Of a DNA stretch of 64,000 nt, positions 10,546 to 22,284 are shown piece after piece. The notes under the pieces are model-generated. The model was not told where the DNA came from, ran no database searches, and was given only the letters and a program-made list of their open reading frames with translations. The position numbers and the translations under genes are program-made. Origin of the DNA: Eutreptiella sp. 'Long Island Sound 2002' (Eukaryota; Euglenozoa; Euglenophyceae; Eutreptiales; Eutreptiaceae); the NCBI GenBank assembly GCA_964036045.1, contig OZ038380.1, forward strand, positions 123,982,899 to 124,046,898, in the 5' to 3' direction. Numbering within the stretch: position 1 is the first letter of the stretch; each line of letters begins with the position of its first letter.

Positions 10546-12084
10546 GCAAAGAAAGAAGAGAGGGGGGATGCAAGGCTTCTTCTGAGCAGGGGGGGGGGGG
10601 GGGGGTTGAGGGGGTTTTGCGGGGGAAGGGGGGGGGGGGGCAGCCCCCCCGTGTGACATTCCGTCAGGTTGTTGTTTCTTTACGGAGCCCTAGACAGTCA
10701 CCCGTGCTTCCCTTTGCATGTTGCGTCGGGTTGCTGCTTTCTGTCGGCCACTGCGGCCGGTGCTCTTGCTGGTGTCGTTTCCGCGTTCGCAGAGCCCAGT
10801 GGCTGGTGTGCCGGGGCTGTGCTGGATGTGGCATGGTGTGCCGTTTGCGCGTCAGTGGCACCCAGTAGTTGGGCCTTGCCGAAGGCAATATAATTGGCAA
10901 AGTACCTTGAAAATGGGCAATTTTGGTCAACAATGGGTCGAAACCAAGTTTCCAACACAAGTTGCGCATAGCAATTTTTGTCTTGCCGAGAGGGGGGGGG
11001 GGGAGGGGGCAGTGGCAGTGGCAGTGATAGTGATAGTGATTGAGGCAGATGCTTCAGGAGCAGTGACCACACTCCGCCACCCCTCTCACCCTCTCAGCTG
11101 ATGTATTTTTGACTGGCTTGGGCCTCCCTTGAGCGGGTGATGTGGGAGCAGACAGTCATGATGATCAAGCTGGCGGCCATTGGGGTTCATCCCGCCGTCC
11201 ACGACCGCGCCATGGCGGGTATCGCGGTGTAGCACCTGCCCAGAGTACCCCAACGACACCAAGAGCGAACAGGGGAGAAGGACGGCCATTACATTTGAGC
11301 TGCACATGCTGAAAAATTGCATAAGCAGGTTGCGCCCCAGCCCACCCCCCAATAGGGTGAAAAACACACGAGGAGCTAAAACATGCTTTACATAGGATGT
11401 TTGATCATTTTGGATGGGCCGAATATCAAAAAAATCAGTTTTGAAAATTTCCTATATATATATACATATGGCATAAGGTGCTGCGCCCCCCCCCCCCCAC
11501 CCCCGTGACTTGGGGAGGATTGGAGGGCAAGTAAGGACCACAACCCCTATTTTAAGGGTGGGGAACACAAATAAACACCTTTGAGAAAGGTTTTGGATAG
11601 TTGGGGTGGAGCATTTGGGCGCACAAAGGTGTGGGTAGGGCTAAAAATAGGGTATGACATCACCAACAATAGGGTCCTAACCAGTGAACTAAAAATAGCA
11701 AAATATGCAAGGTTGGCTCGAAAATTGGTACGCTGGGTGTAGGTGCCCCTTCCCCCGCCCCTAGTGGGGCAAAAGGGTGATGAATGGATCCAATAGAAGG
11801 CATTGACGGCAATAGGCTGGGGGTTTTGTGGGTTTTGTGAGGTGAAGAGGGCTATTTTTAGGATTTTGAGGCTATTTTTGGGGATGATGTCACTCGGTAA
11901 GAAACACCTATTTTTAGCCACTTTTGAGGGTCAGAGCGGCCCACCACCGTCTCCAATCACTCTAATTCCTCTTTTTTTAAATTTCTCGACCCAAAAATAG
12001 GGGTGGGTGGTCCCTAACCCCAACCAACCCCCGGCCGGTGGGTCCCTAGAGGGGGGGGGGGGGGGCGCAGCACCTTGTGCCATA
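10546..12084. other. No recognisable gene
   Basis: Contains long G/C runs (about 10590-10606, 10630-10640, 10990-11000, 11487-11500, 12050-12064), a short TATA tract near 11455-11465, and AT-rich words such as CTAAAAATAGGGTATGACATC and GGGGATGATGTCACTC. No coding signal. Confidence 0.4.
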
Positions 12085-12095
12085 CATACATACAT

Positions 12096-12138
<43 letters not shown>

Positions 12139-12155
12139 CATACATACATACATAC
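12085..12155 (+). repeat. (TACA)n/(TA)n microsatellite at the left edge of the retroelement cluster
   Basis: CATACATACATA, then CACACACA, then (TA)n, then CATACATACATA again, joining retroelement copy A inside its endonuclease domain. It marks the left boundary of the cluster. Confidence 0.85.
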
Positions 12156-12156
12156 C

Positions 12157-15100
12157 TGGGTTTCCGAGGTCAAGCTCATGAACCACCTCCGCTCCTGCAT
12201 ACGGCCCGACCTGTGCGTCCTCCTGGGCGACCTCAACAGCACGGGAGCCCCAGGCACCCCCCTGGCCTCCGCGCTCGGGGCCCTAGGCCCGCTCTCGGCC
12301 AGGCACCGCCTGGTCCCCCCAGCCACTCCCACCAACTTCACCACCCGCCACGGCTCCCCCTGGTCCACCGCCATCGACCACATCTTCGCCACCGGTCCCA
12401 TCGCCTCCCACACTCACCACGTCCTCCCCTGCCACACCTCACACGCCATGGTGCTGGCGCAGGTCACCCTGCACCACCGCTCCTGCGACGCCCACTCGTG
12501 GCGTCTGTTCCGATGGCGCCTGGCAACTATCGAAGACATGGACTCCCTCTCAGCCGCCCTTGACCTGGCGTGGGGCTGGCTCTCCCTTACCCCCTCCCTC
12601 CCCGACCACTACATCGCCGCCCACCACTCCCTCGCGCACCAGCTGCTCCCGCACCCTCCTGACACCCCCACACTACTACGGTCCCTGGCCCGGTTCACCT
12701 TTCCCCTCTCCACACAAGACCTCGCCGCCCAGTCCTCTACCCTCCGGGAGGCATCGGCCGCCCGCGGCTACGTCTCTCGCGCTGCCGTCCTCTCCTCCCC
12801 CTCCATCACCTCCGCCACTCGCACAGTCCTCCGGCTGCCCTCCCCCCCCCTGGAACCGTTCCACGGCATCCTCCCCCACCCAGGGGCCACCCTCGCGACC
12901 CGCGAGGAACGGCTCGCCGAGGTCACGGCACAGTCCCGATCCCAGACGGCCAACCGGCACGTCTCCGTGGACCACGCCTTCTTCGCCGCCCGCTGCACCC
13001 CGGACCCCTGGCTCCCCCTCCTACACCCGCCCACCGACCTCACTCTCCCCCTACTCCGCGACGCCCTCCGCGCGAACGCCCGACCAGAATCCCCCGCCTC
13101 CCTCCGGGCGTACGCCCTCACCCGCCAGTCCCCCCCCCTCATCACCACCGCCTCCCTCGCCCACCGCCGCATGGGCAAGCGCTCCCTCGCCGTGTCCACT
13201 GACAACGTGGCACGCGCAGCGCTCTTCCGCAGCGGCGGGGGCTTCCACCTCGGATTGCTGCACCTCCTCCTCCAGCTCGAATCCGGCACCCCGGGCGTCT
13301 CCAACGAGACCGTCCGCTACGGCCTCTACAAGGGGAAACCCACCAAGCCATTCCCCCGGCACCTCACACGCTCCTTCCGCCCCGTCGACGTGGAGTCGGG
13401 CGTCTCCGGCGCAGCATCCAGCATCGCCACGACCCGCCTAGCCGCCGATCTCGAGCTCACCTCCACCTACACCCCCGCCTCCTTCGCCTACCGCCCAGGC
13501 CACTCCGCCCTCGGCCTCGCCCTCGTGGCCCGCGCCGCCGCCTACACAGCCCTCTCCACCCACGGCACCTGCGCCATCTGCGACTGGGACGAGTCTGACG
13601 CGTACCTCAGAGTACTGCGCCAGGACAACTCCCGCCTCTGCTCCCGCCTCCGCGCCACGTGGGACTTTGGCCCCTGGGCAGACGGCTTCTACAGCCGCCT
13701 GGTCATCCGCGTGGCCACCCGCGAAGGGTTCGCCCACCCCTTCAGTACCGAGGAAGGGGGCAACCAAGGCGACGGGTTCGCCCAACTCCACTACCAGGCC
13801 CCCAGCCTGGTCATCACCAGGGCCATGCGCCCCAACACTTCCATCACCCTCCCCCTCACCGTCCCCGGCCACTCAGCGTCCCTCCCCGCCACCCTCCTCT
13901 CGTACAGCGACGACCGCCGCTTCATCACCCCCTCCCTCACGGACGTGGCAGCCATGGCCACTGACTGCCGCGAGTGCTCTCGCCGCGCCGGCCGCATCAT
14001 ACACCCCGACAAGCAGGAGTTCTCCCTCATCGACTCCCGCCCAGGCCGGCCCACCCTCGTCACAGCCGACGTCCCGCAGCACACCGGCACCACCACCACC
14101 GCCCCCCCGGAAGTCGTCGGCATCCCCATCCTCCCCGAGCTCCCCCTCCTCCGCGTCATCAACAAGTCCCGCGCGTCCCTCGACCGGGCGCGCAAGGCCA
14201 GCCGCAACCGCGAGGCCTGCCCCATACTCCAGCTCCGCTCCCTGCACGCCTTCGGCCTCTCCCCCCTCGACTACGTCACCTCGGGCGTCCTCGCCCCCCC
14301 CCCCCTCCCTCCGCCCCCATCAGACCGCCATCAACAATGCATACCGCCACGCCTTCCGTCTGCCCCCCTGGGCTCACTCGGCCTTCCTCCACCTCCCCCT
14401 CCAGCAGGGCGGTCCCGGCGCCCCCCTCCTAGCGTACCGGGCCCCCCTCAACCTCCTCCGCACTTACCTCCGCGCCTCTTGGGGCCCCAACACCCTCGCA
14501 GTAGCCGCCACGGCGTCCCTCATCTCCCCACGCCGCCCCACCCCCTGGCTCACCGAAGGTCCCGCCCTGGCGCAGGCGCTCGCCCCCCTCGACATCACCG
14601 TCCACCTCCTCCCCTCCCCCCACGTGCGCCCCGCCCCGCAGCACCACACCGGCTCGCTGGCCCCCCTCCGCTCCCTCCCCTATGTCGTGGTCGCATGCGA
14701 CGGCAGCCAAGAGGGCACCCGCCTCGGCGCCGGCTTCCTCCTCTGGCACCCCCGCCACGGCACTCTCTACCGCGGCTGGCTCGGCCTCCACGCCCTCGCC
14801 GGCCACTCCACCGACGCAGAGTGGATCGCCAAAATAGCCGCCATGTTCGCCCTCCGCGGCTGGTCCGGCGAAGCCCTCTTCGCCTCAGACTCCACCGCCT
14901 CCCAACTCTGCGACCTCACCCGCGGCCCGCCCCCCTCCTCCGCCCTCTCCATCCCATACCGGGCGGCCCTCCTCTCCGCCTCCTTCCGCGTGCACGAGGC
15001 CTGGCTCCCCGCACAACACGACTCCGGCTCCGCCAGCCACCTCGCCACCCTCAACGCCGAAGCCGACAGCCTAGCCCGCCGCGGGCTCCGCGCCGCCTCC

Positions 15101-16192
15101 CCGTGGACCCTCCCCTGGTCCGCACTCTTCCACGGCCGCATCGTGGCGCTCCATGAGGGCGCAATCTTCCTTAGCCCCGCGCGCGCCGCAGAGGCAGCGT
15201 ATGCGGCCACCACCGCCCGCACCCACGCACTGCACCTCCGGCCCCTGCCCCCAGGCTGGTCCTCCCACCTACTCCGCCTCGCGTATGAACGCGCCGAGAT
15301 CCCGGCGCTGGCCCTCCACCGCATCATGCACCTCCGGCTACTGCACTCCCAGGACCACCCCCCCGGCTACGGAGGCGTGACGTGCCCCTTCTGTCACCGC
15401 CCCTACCCGGACTCCGCCGCCCACCTCCAGCACCACTGCCCCCCCCACTACGCCCTGCAGTTACTCCTCGCGTGGCGCCTGTTCACGCACCCGCCCATCC
15501 TGGCAGCCACTGCCGGCCACTCCCCCCGCCTCGTCACCCCTTTAGAGCTCCGCACGGCCGCCACCGCAGTGTACCTCTCCGAGCACCTCCCAGCCGCCCT
15601 GCGACCCGGCCCCCCGACGCAGTTGGGGTTCAGTCTGCTTGGCATGTGGCACTCCTCCTCCCCCCACGGCGCCCCCCCTCTGCTGGACAGCGCCGGCCGG
15701 GAGGAACTCCTCCGCGAGCTCCTCTCCACCCTCAGCACGACGCACACGTCGCTAGCGTCACTCCTCCGCCGTGCCCCCTCCCACGTCACCGCCCCGCCCC
15801 CCCCCCTCCCGCCGCACGTCCCCACGCCGCCCAGCACCCAGCCCCACACACTGCGCCACAGCATCGCCCTAGTCTGGCTCCTCCGCCATTGCGCCACTTG
15901 GCGCCTCACAGTAGACCGCCGGCCTGTGGTCCCGCTCCCCCCGGCGCCACTCCCGGGGCCGCACCCGGCCCACGTCGTGTTCTCCCCCACGTCGCGGGCC
16001 GCGGACATCCTCCCGCTCCTCGCCGCCACCCCCCCCGGGCATCGCATACTGCTTGCCGCCAACCCCTCGGTCCTCAGTGAGGTCCTCATCGGGCACGCCG
16101 ATGCCCTGCACGTGCGCCCGCTGCTGCCCGACCTGCACGCCGCGTACGCCCCCGGCACGCCCGTCGACCCCTCCGTGTGGGACTCTCAGTGA
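12157..16192 (+). pseudogene. Retrotransposon ORF2 protein, 5'-truncated with one frameshift (copy A)
   Basis: Frame 1 (12157 to about 14295) carries the end of the EEP endonuclease (LLGDLNSTG, then STAIDHIFATG) and the reverse transcriptase: motif A CDWDESDAYL, motif B EEGGNQGDGF, motif C LSYSDDRRF. Frame 2 (about 14305-16192) continues with RNase H (VACDGSQEG, then AEWIAK, FASDSTAS and NAEADSLA), the knuckle CPFCHRPYPDSAAHLQHHC and a tail ending VDPSVWDSQ. The change sits in a run of 13 C at 14294-14306, where copy C has 9 C. The part after the shift is fully open, unlike copy C. The start codon and the first part of the endonuclease are missing. Confidence 0.88.
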
Positions 16193-16860
16193 GGCCACCG
16201 GCCACCAGCCGGCCCGCACGCACCGCCCCGCACTCGCCTCGGGCACTTGTGCCCGTGGACGCCGCTACCCACGCGCCCGGCCCCGGCCTCGGCCCCCGAG
16301 CAGCGCTCCCTGCCAGCCGCAGGTCCCACGGCCCTCAGGGGGCCCCCGACAGGCACGCCGACACCCTTGCGCGTGCGCCCCCCGCGGCTTGGCCTGCACG
16401 GCGCGCTCGCCCCCGGCACGCCCCCCGACCCCACAGTGTGGGGCTCTTGGAGCCTCTGCCGACCGCCGGCTGGGCCGCCCGCGCCTCCCAGCGACCGCCA
16501 AGGGCCCCGCACCCGCTCGGCCGCCCGCCGCTACCCATGCGCCCGGCCCCGGCCTCGGCCCCATGGCAACGCAACCAGCTCACCGCAGGTCCCTCGGCCC
16601 GCGGAGGGGCCCGCGCCGGGCACACCGGCGCCCTTGCGCACGCGCCCTCCGCAGCATGGCCTGCAGGACGCGCCCTCCCCCGGCACGCCCACCGACCCTA
16701 CTGTGTGGAGCGCTCAGGGCCACTGCCGACCGCCGGCTGGACCGCCCGCACCCCCCCGCGACCGCCTCGGGCCCCGCACCCGCATGGCGCCGCGTCCGAC
16801 CCGGCCGCCCGCCGCTACCCATGCGCCCGGCCCGGGCCTCGACCCCCCGCCGGCTGTGCC
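16094..16860 (+). repeat. Three degenerate ~265-bp repeats spanning the ORF2 end and 3' UTR (copy A)
   Basis: Units begin near 16094, 16354 and 16620 with GCACGCCGA/GCACACCGG. Each contains CCCGGCACGCCC followed by GACCC..GTGTGG, and about 100 bases later CGCTACCCACGCGCCCGGCC or CGCTACCCATGCGCCCGGCC. The first unit encodes the last residues of ORF2 (PGTPVDPSVWDSQ, stop). The later units, if translated, give PGTPPDPTVWGS and PGTPTDPTVWSA, so the 3' UTR looks like tandem copies of the ORF2 tail. Confidence 0.7.
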
Positions 16861-17526
16861 GCGCGGCCTCCCGTACACAGGGCACAGGGACAGGCACCAG
16901 GGGACAGCACCTGAACCGAACACGGCACGCCAGCAACTGTAAACCCATGTTCGTGCTCTTGTGCTCCCGCCCTTGTGCCCTCCCTCCCCCATGACCGACG
17001 CGCGCGCGCGCCCGCACTACCGGGGACGAGGCGGCCACAACACAGCTCCAGCAAAGGTGACTAGGCGCCGGCAGACCGCAACTCCCAGGCCTCCCCTCGC
17101 CCCCGTAGAAGGCTAGAAGCACGGGCCAGCGCCCCCGGCCACGCCACGGCCGCACACGAGGAACGGCCACCTCGGCGGGATGTTCGGGCAAGGCGCGGAA
17201 TGTCCGTGGACCCGGGCGTGCCTTCCCCACCCCAAGGTCACCGCCCCACCCTCCACCCCCACCACATCCGCTTCGCACAGGACGAGTAACTCTCCCCCCG
17301 CGAGACGGGGGAGGGCTCCAGGGTGACTTCCACAGGTGGCCCCACCCTCCTCCACGCGCGCCCCCCCCCCCCCCCACTCCACAGCGCCCCCCCCGGTCGT
17401 CGTCGGCACACGCCCGGCCAGCGTGACGCCGGCCGACTGCTCCCTTGCGCCCTGCCCAGGGAGAGCGTGTCTGGCAATTTCTCCCGCCGGCACGTGCTGG
17501 GTGCCTTCACAACAACAACAACAAAA

Positions 17527-17826
17527 TACATACATACATACATACATACATACATACATACATACATACATACATACATACATACATACATACATACATA
17601 CATACATACATACATACATACATACATACATACATACATACATACATACATACATACATACATACATACATACATACATACATACATACATACATACATA
17701 CATACATACATACATACATACATACATACATACATACATACATACATACATACATACATACATACATACATACATACATACATACATACATACATACATA
17801 CATACATACATACATACATACATACA

Positions 17827-17854
<28 letters not shown>
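17527..17854 (+). repeat. (TACA)n microsatellite between copies A and B
   Basis: About 82 uninterrupted TACA units joining the 3' end of copy A (ACAACAACAACAAAA) to the 5' start of copy B (TATAGCGGAGTCCCCC). Open frames through it encode only repeated YIHT or YVCM peptides and are not genes. Confidence 0.95.
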
Positions 17855-17858
<4 letters not shown>

Positions 17859-19509
17859 GCGGAGTCCCCCCCGGCGAATCCGAGGTTCTTCCTCGAAGAG
17901 GCCCACGGGCCCAGGGGACGCCACCGGGTTTTTTTGGCCACGCCGGACGGAGCTCCCACCGGCGAACCCCCCCCCACGTGGGAGGGTGCACACAACAACC
18001 GCCAGCCCCCCCCCCCCCCCTCCCCCAAAATGGACTCCGGCGCGGAGGGTTGGGGATATAGTCCCATGCCGCGCGGCCATGAAATGACATGGCCCTACAC
18101 CGGGCGATACACGCCCAGCCCCCCCCGTCGTCCCCCGGGCAGGAAGCAACCCCCCCCCCCCCCCAGGGAGCGGCCGCCCTCGGGAGCCCTCGCCCAGCCC
18201 CCGAGGGCCTCTCGGGGTTCGCCCCCGAGCCAGCCCGGCCCTCCCACGCCCCCCCCTCACCAGCCGCAGCCCTAGGGCCCGCCCGGTCTCCCTCGCGCCG
18301 GCCCACGTACTCCCGGGACCCGGGCCCCAGAGCCCCGGTGCCCAGCCCCGCCCGCCCCCCCCGGTATACCTCCGGCGGGGCCCGTCCCGGTCCGGTTCGG
18401 CCGCAAGGGGACGGCGAGGCGCTCCCCCCGCCTCCACCAGGATTCGCCCCCGTGGATGACGCTCGGCGGGATTCGTCCCCGCCGAGCGGGGTGCGGGCCC
18501 CATCGCTGACCTCGGCCCCCCATCACCACGAGCGCCCCGGGCTCCCCGGCCGGCTTTGGCCAGCCCCGGCCGCTCCTCTGCCCCGGTCAGCCACACGGTG
18601 ACGCTCTGCGGCTGAGCTCACCGCACCCCCTCCCCCGCGCACGCTCGCCAACCCCCGCACGCGCCCCCCCTCACCCCCGCCCGCCCCCCCTCCTTGCCCC
18701 CTCCCTCCCCCCCTGCCCTGTCCCTCCGCCGTGGGGCTGGGCCCCTATCGCCGCCGTGGGGCTGGGCCCCTATCGCCTATCGCTGCCGTGGGGCTGGGCC
18801 CCTTTCGCCGCCGTGGGGCTGGGCCCCTATTGCCGCCGTGGGGCTGGGCCCCTATCGCCGCCGAGGGGCTGGGCCCCTATCGTCGCCGTGGGGCTGGGCC
18901 CCTATCGCCGCCGTGGGGCTGGGCCCCTATCGTCGCCGTGGGGCTGGGCCCCTATCGTCACCGTGGGGCTGGGCCCCTATCGCCGCCGTGGGGCTGGGCC
19001 CCTATCGCCGCCGCGGGGCTGGGCCCCTATCGTCGCCGTGGGGCTGGGCCCCTATCGCCGCCGCGGGGCTGGGCCCCTATCGCCACCGCGGGGCTAGGCC
19101 CCTTTCGATGCCGTGGGGCTGGGCCCCTATCGCTGCCGTGGGGCTGGGCCCCTGTCACCGCCGTGGGGCAGTGCCCCTAATGCCACCGTGGGGCTGGGCC
19201 CCTTTCGGCACCATGAGGCTGGGCCCCTTCGGCGCCTTGGGGCTGGGCCCCTGTCGCCGCCGTGGGGCCAGGCCCCTATCGCCGCCGGGGGGCTGGGCCC
19301 CTATCGCCGCCGTGGGGCTGTGCCCCTTTCGCCGCCGTGGGGCTGGGCCCCTATCGCCGCCGTGGGGCTGGGCCCCTATTGCCGCCGTGGGGCTGTGCCC
19401 CTTTGCCGCCTCGGGGTGGGCCCTTGACGCCGCCGTGAGGCCAGGCCCCTGTCGCCGCCGTGGGGCTGGGCCCCTTTGGCCGCCGTGGGGCTAGGCCCCC
19501 TGCCCGCGG
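17855..19509 (+). mobile_element. Non-LTR retrotransposon copy B, 5' region
   Basis: Starts with TATAGCGGAGTCCCCCC and matches the start of copy C (20145 on) for about 830 bases, including GGCGAATCCGAGGTTCTTCC, GGGTTGGGGATATAGTCCCA and GATTCGCCCCCGTGGATGA. It then passes into a 25-bp minisatellite absent from copy C and stops at a short TACATACATACATATA tract (19510-19525). No ORF1 or ORF2 sequence follows, so the copy is internally deleted, rearranged, or two fragments joined. Confidence 0.8.
18725..19500 (+). repeat. 25-bp GC-rich minisatellite, about 31 copies
   Basis: The unit is close to CCGCCGTGGGGCTGGGCCCC plus TATCG, with small variants (CTATCGTCG, CTTTCGCCG, CTATTGCCG). Because 25 is not a multiple of 3, every frame stays open and encodes a 25-residue peptide repeat. 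These frames are an artefact of the repeat. It lies in the 5' region of copy B, where tandem promoter monomers occur in some LINEs. Confidence 0.9.
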
Positions 19510-19525
19510 TACATACATACATATA

Positions 19526-19679
19526 CCCCACCCCCACCTCCCCTTACACCACCTACGCACAGGAAGTGGCCCCCTCCCCTGTCGTGGGGGAGTGGCGGCT
19601 AGAAGTCAGGGGAATCAGGGCCCCGCAAGTCCCCGGACAGGTGGTCTCTCCCGCCCGCCACCCATCCCGCCTCTATCAC
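19526..19679. other. Linker between the two pieces of copy B
   Basis: About 150 bases with no clear match to copies A or C by eye. It may be a diverged part of the 3' UTR or flanking DNA caught between two fragments. Confidence 0.35.
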
Positions 19680-19942
19680 GCACAGGTGCGCGTACCCTCC
19701 CCCCGAGACGGGGGAGGGCTCCAGGGTAACTCCCACAGGTGGCCCCTCCCTTCTCCACGCGCTCACGCCGCCCCCCCCCTTACCATGGCGCCCCCCCCCC
19801 CCCCCCCCTCGGTCGTCGTCGGCGCCCGCCCGGCCAGCGTAACGCCGGCCGACTGCTCCCTTGCGCCCTGCCCAGGGAGAGCGTGTCTGGCAATTTCTCC
19901 CGCCGGCACGTGCTGGGTGCCTCAACAACAACAACAACAACA
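19680..19942 (+). mobile_element. Non-LTR retrotransposon copy B, 3' terminal piece
   Basis: Matches the last 260 bases of copies A and C: CGAGACGGGGGAGGGCTCCA, the C-rich tract, GCCGGCCGACTGCTCCCTTG, GGCAATTTCTCCCGCCGGCA, and the (CAA)n tail leading into (TACA)n. It has small differences of its own (CCTCAACAACAA instead of CCTTCACAACAA), so it is a separate lineage. Confidence 0.85.
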
Positions 19943-20115
19943 ATACATACATACATACATACATACATACATACATACATACATACATACATACATACAT
20001 ACATACATACATACATACATACATACATACATACATACATACATACATACATACATACATACATACATACATACATACATACATACATACATACATACAT
20101 ACATACATACATACA

Positions 20116-20144
<29 letters not shown>
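19943..20144 (+). repeat. (TACA)n microsatellite between copies B and C
   Basis: About 50 uninterrupted TACA units, in the same orientation as the other tracts, joining the 3' tail of copy B to the 5' start of copy C. Confidence 0.95.
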
Positions 20145-20147
<3 letters not shown>

Positions 20148-22284
20148 GCGGAGTCCCCCCCGGCGAATCCGAGGTTCTTCCTCGAAGGGGCCCACGAGCC
20201 CAGGGGACGCCACCGGGTTTCACGGCCGCGCCGGACGGAGCTCCCACCGGCGACCCCCCCCCCGCATGGGAGGGTGCACACAACAACCGCCAGCCCCCCC
20301 CCCCCCTCAGCCCCCCCGAAAAAGGGACTCCGGCGCGGAGGGTTGGGGATATAGTCCCATGCCGCGCGGCCATGAATCGACATGGCCCTACACCGGGCGA
20401 TACACGCCCGCCCCCCCCCCTCGCTCAAGAGGGGCCCCCGTCGTCCCCCGGGCAGGGAGCACCCCCCCCCCCCTCAGGGAACGGCCGCCCTCAGGAGCCC
20501 TCGCCCAGCTCCTGGGGGCCTCTCGGGGTTCGCCCCCGAGCCCGCCCGGCCCTTCCGCGCCCCCCCTCACCAGCCGCAGCCCAGAGGCCCGCCCGGTCCC
20601 CCCTGCGCCGGCCCACAGCCACCAGGGACCCGGGCCCCGGAGCCCCGGAGCCCAGCCCCGCCCGCCCCCCCGGTATCCATCCAGCGGGGCCCGTCCCGGT
20701 CCGGTTCGGCCGCGAGGGGACGGCGTGGCGCTTCCCCCCGCCTCCACCAGGATTCGCCCCCGTGGATGATGCTCGGCGGGATTCGTCCCCGCCGAGCGGG
20801 GTGCGGGCCCCTCCGCTGACCGTGGCCCCCAGCGCCGCGGGCGCCCCGGGCTCCCCGGCCGACTTTGGCCAGCCCCGGCCGCCCTTCCTCCCCGGTCAGC
20901 CGAACGGTGGCGCTCGCGGCTGAGCACACCGCAACCCCTCCCCCTCGCGCGCGCACCCGCCAACCGGCCCACGCCCCCCCCCCCTCCCCGCGTGCACACC
21001 AGGCCCATCCTCCCCTCCACACCCCCTCTCCTTCTTCACAGGTTGCCGACGCCACCGAGGTGGGCTTCCGCAGCCACCGACGGGCGGACGCCTGGCCGAC
21101 GAGGGGTCCCCCCATACGCGGTGGGGGTCCAGGCCTTGCCCCCCCTTCCCCCTGCTGCATGCATCATGGCGTTGCATGAGTCATACCTCCCTCCCTATGC
21201 ACCATGTGTCATGGCCGCGAGTGGCCTTTGCCTCCCCTCCCCCACACCGGAACCGCACGGGGGGGGCCGAAGGCCTCTGGGTGGGGCCCCCAGAACCCCT
21301 GCAGCCGCGCCTCCCGACTAGAGGGTGGTGGGGCCCGCCGGTGCGCGGTACGAGCCCCTGCCACCCTCCATCCACCTGCCGCGACCCCCTGACCCCCCCC
21401 AGTCCCCCCCCTGTCCCCCACCCCGGCTGGGGCGGCGCGGCCGCGCGTGCGGTTCGAGCCCGCGCCGCCCCTTGTTGCATTATACGGGCAGTGCGGGCCG
21501 CCAGGAGAGCGGAGGGGCCCCGCACTGCCCCGAGCGCCCCCCCCCACGACAGCTGGCGCTAGAGGCCTAGGAGCGCCTGGCGGGCTGTTGTGCAGGGGGG
21601 GCGAGGCGACCGGGCGCTTCATACCCGCCCCCAACGGGGGTCTGTGCCCACGGCACCGGGCACAGACGCCGGTTGGGGGGTACCACACCACCACCCACCA
21701 CCGCACCACGGGCACAAGGGAGAGGTAATAGCCCCGGGCATCGGCCTCCCCCAGGCCGAAGGAAGGTGCCGACCGCCGGGCTCATCCTGGCCCCCCACTT
21801 CCTCTTCATGATCATCCCCCTTGGCCGTCCCGGCCCACAGTCCCCGCGGCGGGTAAGTTCCTGTCAGTGGGGTCCCAATGGGGTCGAAACCTAAGAACTT
21901 CGGTGACGGAAAAACAGGCCGTGGTTTCGCACCCAGCCGACGTGGGGAGCCTCCGCCCCCACGGGGCCCCAGGGCACCCCGGCCATCCCAGCCGGGGATA
22001 ACCCGCCGCCAGCGCCCCATTCCCCCGCCCCAGGCTCTCCGGCCTCAGTCCCCGAGCAGTCTTCACCCTCATCACTTCCTCGTAGTAGGACACCGGTAGC
22101 AGGACACGCCCACCACCACCACACGCCACCGACCCCCAGAGCCCAGCTCTGGACCGCCCACCCCGACCAACCCCCCCCCACCCTCATCACGCAGCACGAC
22201 TGTCACCCACAGCCGTCAGCGGACCTCCCACCCCCCGGCACGCCGTGTGTCGGACCCTCCCTTGCTCCGCTCCCCACAGGCACC
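20145..22284 (+). promoter_or_regulatory. 5' untranslated region of copy C
   Basis: About 2.1 kb without a convincing ORF. The first 830 bases are shared with copies B and D, so this is the conserved promoter-proximal part. C-rich tracts vary in length between copies. Pyrimidine-rich acceptor-like sites (TCTCCTTCTTCACAG near 21041, CCGCTCCCCACAG ending at 22280 just before the ORF1 start) suggest that a 5' UTR intron is possible. Confidence 0.55.

Larger units (their letters stand above)
12156..17526 (+). mobile_element. Non-LTR retrotransposon copy A, 5'-truncated
   Basis: The sequence is nearly identical to copy C from position 25673 to 31050, but starts inside the endonuclease domain (TTTCCGAGGTCAAG) directly after the microsatellite. 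It keeps the end of the endonuclease, reverse transcriptase, RNase H, CCHC motif, ORF2 stop (16190-16192) and the full 3' untranslated region, ending in (ACA)n-A-(TACA)n. Truncation at the 5' end with an intact 3' end is the hallmark of target-primed reverse transcription. One length change in a C run (about 14294-14306) shifts ORF2. Confidence 0.9.

Noticed and set aside
12676-13872. Minus-strand frames of 100-180 codons across the retrotransposon ORF2
   Set aside because: They are antisense shadows of C-ending codons; the plus-strand frame has the RT and RNase H motifs.
18694-19494. Open frames with a 25-residue repeat (GLGPYRRRGAGPL...)
   Set aside because: A 25-bp minisatellite without stops forces this pattern in all three frames; no independent coding evidence.
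18725-19500. CRISPR-like array
   Set aside because: Units are contiguous with no unique spacers, and the genome is eukaryotic.
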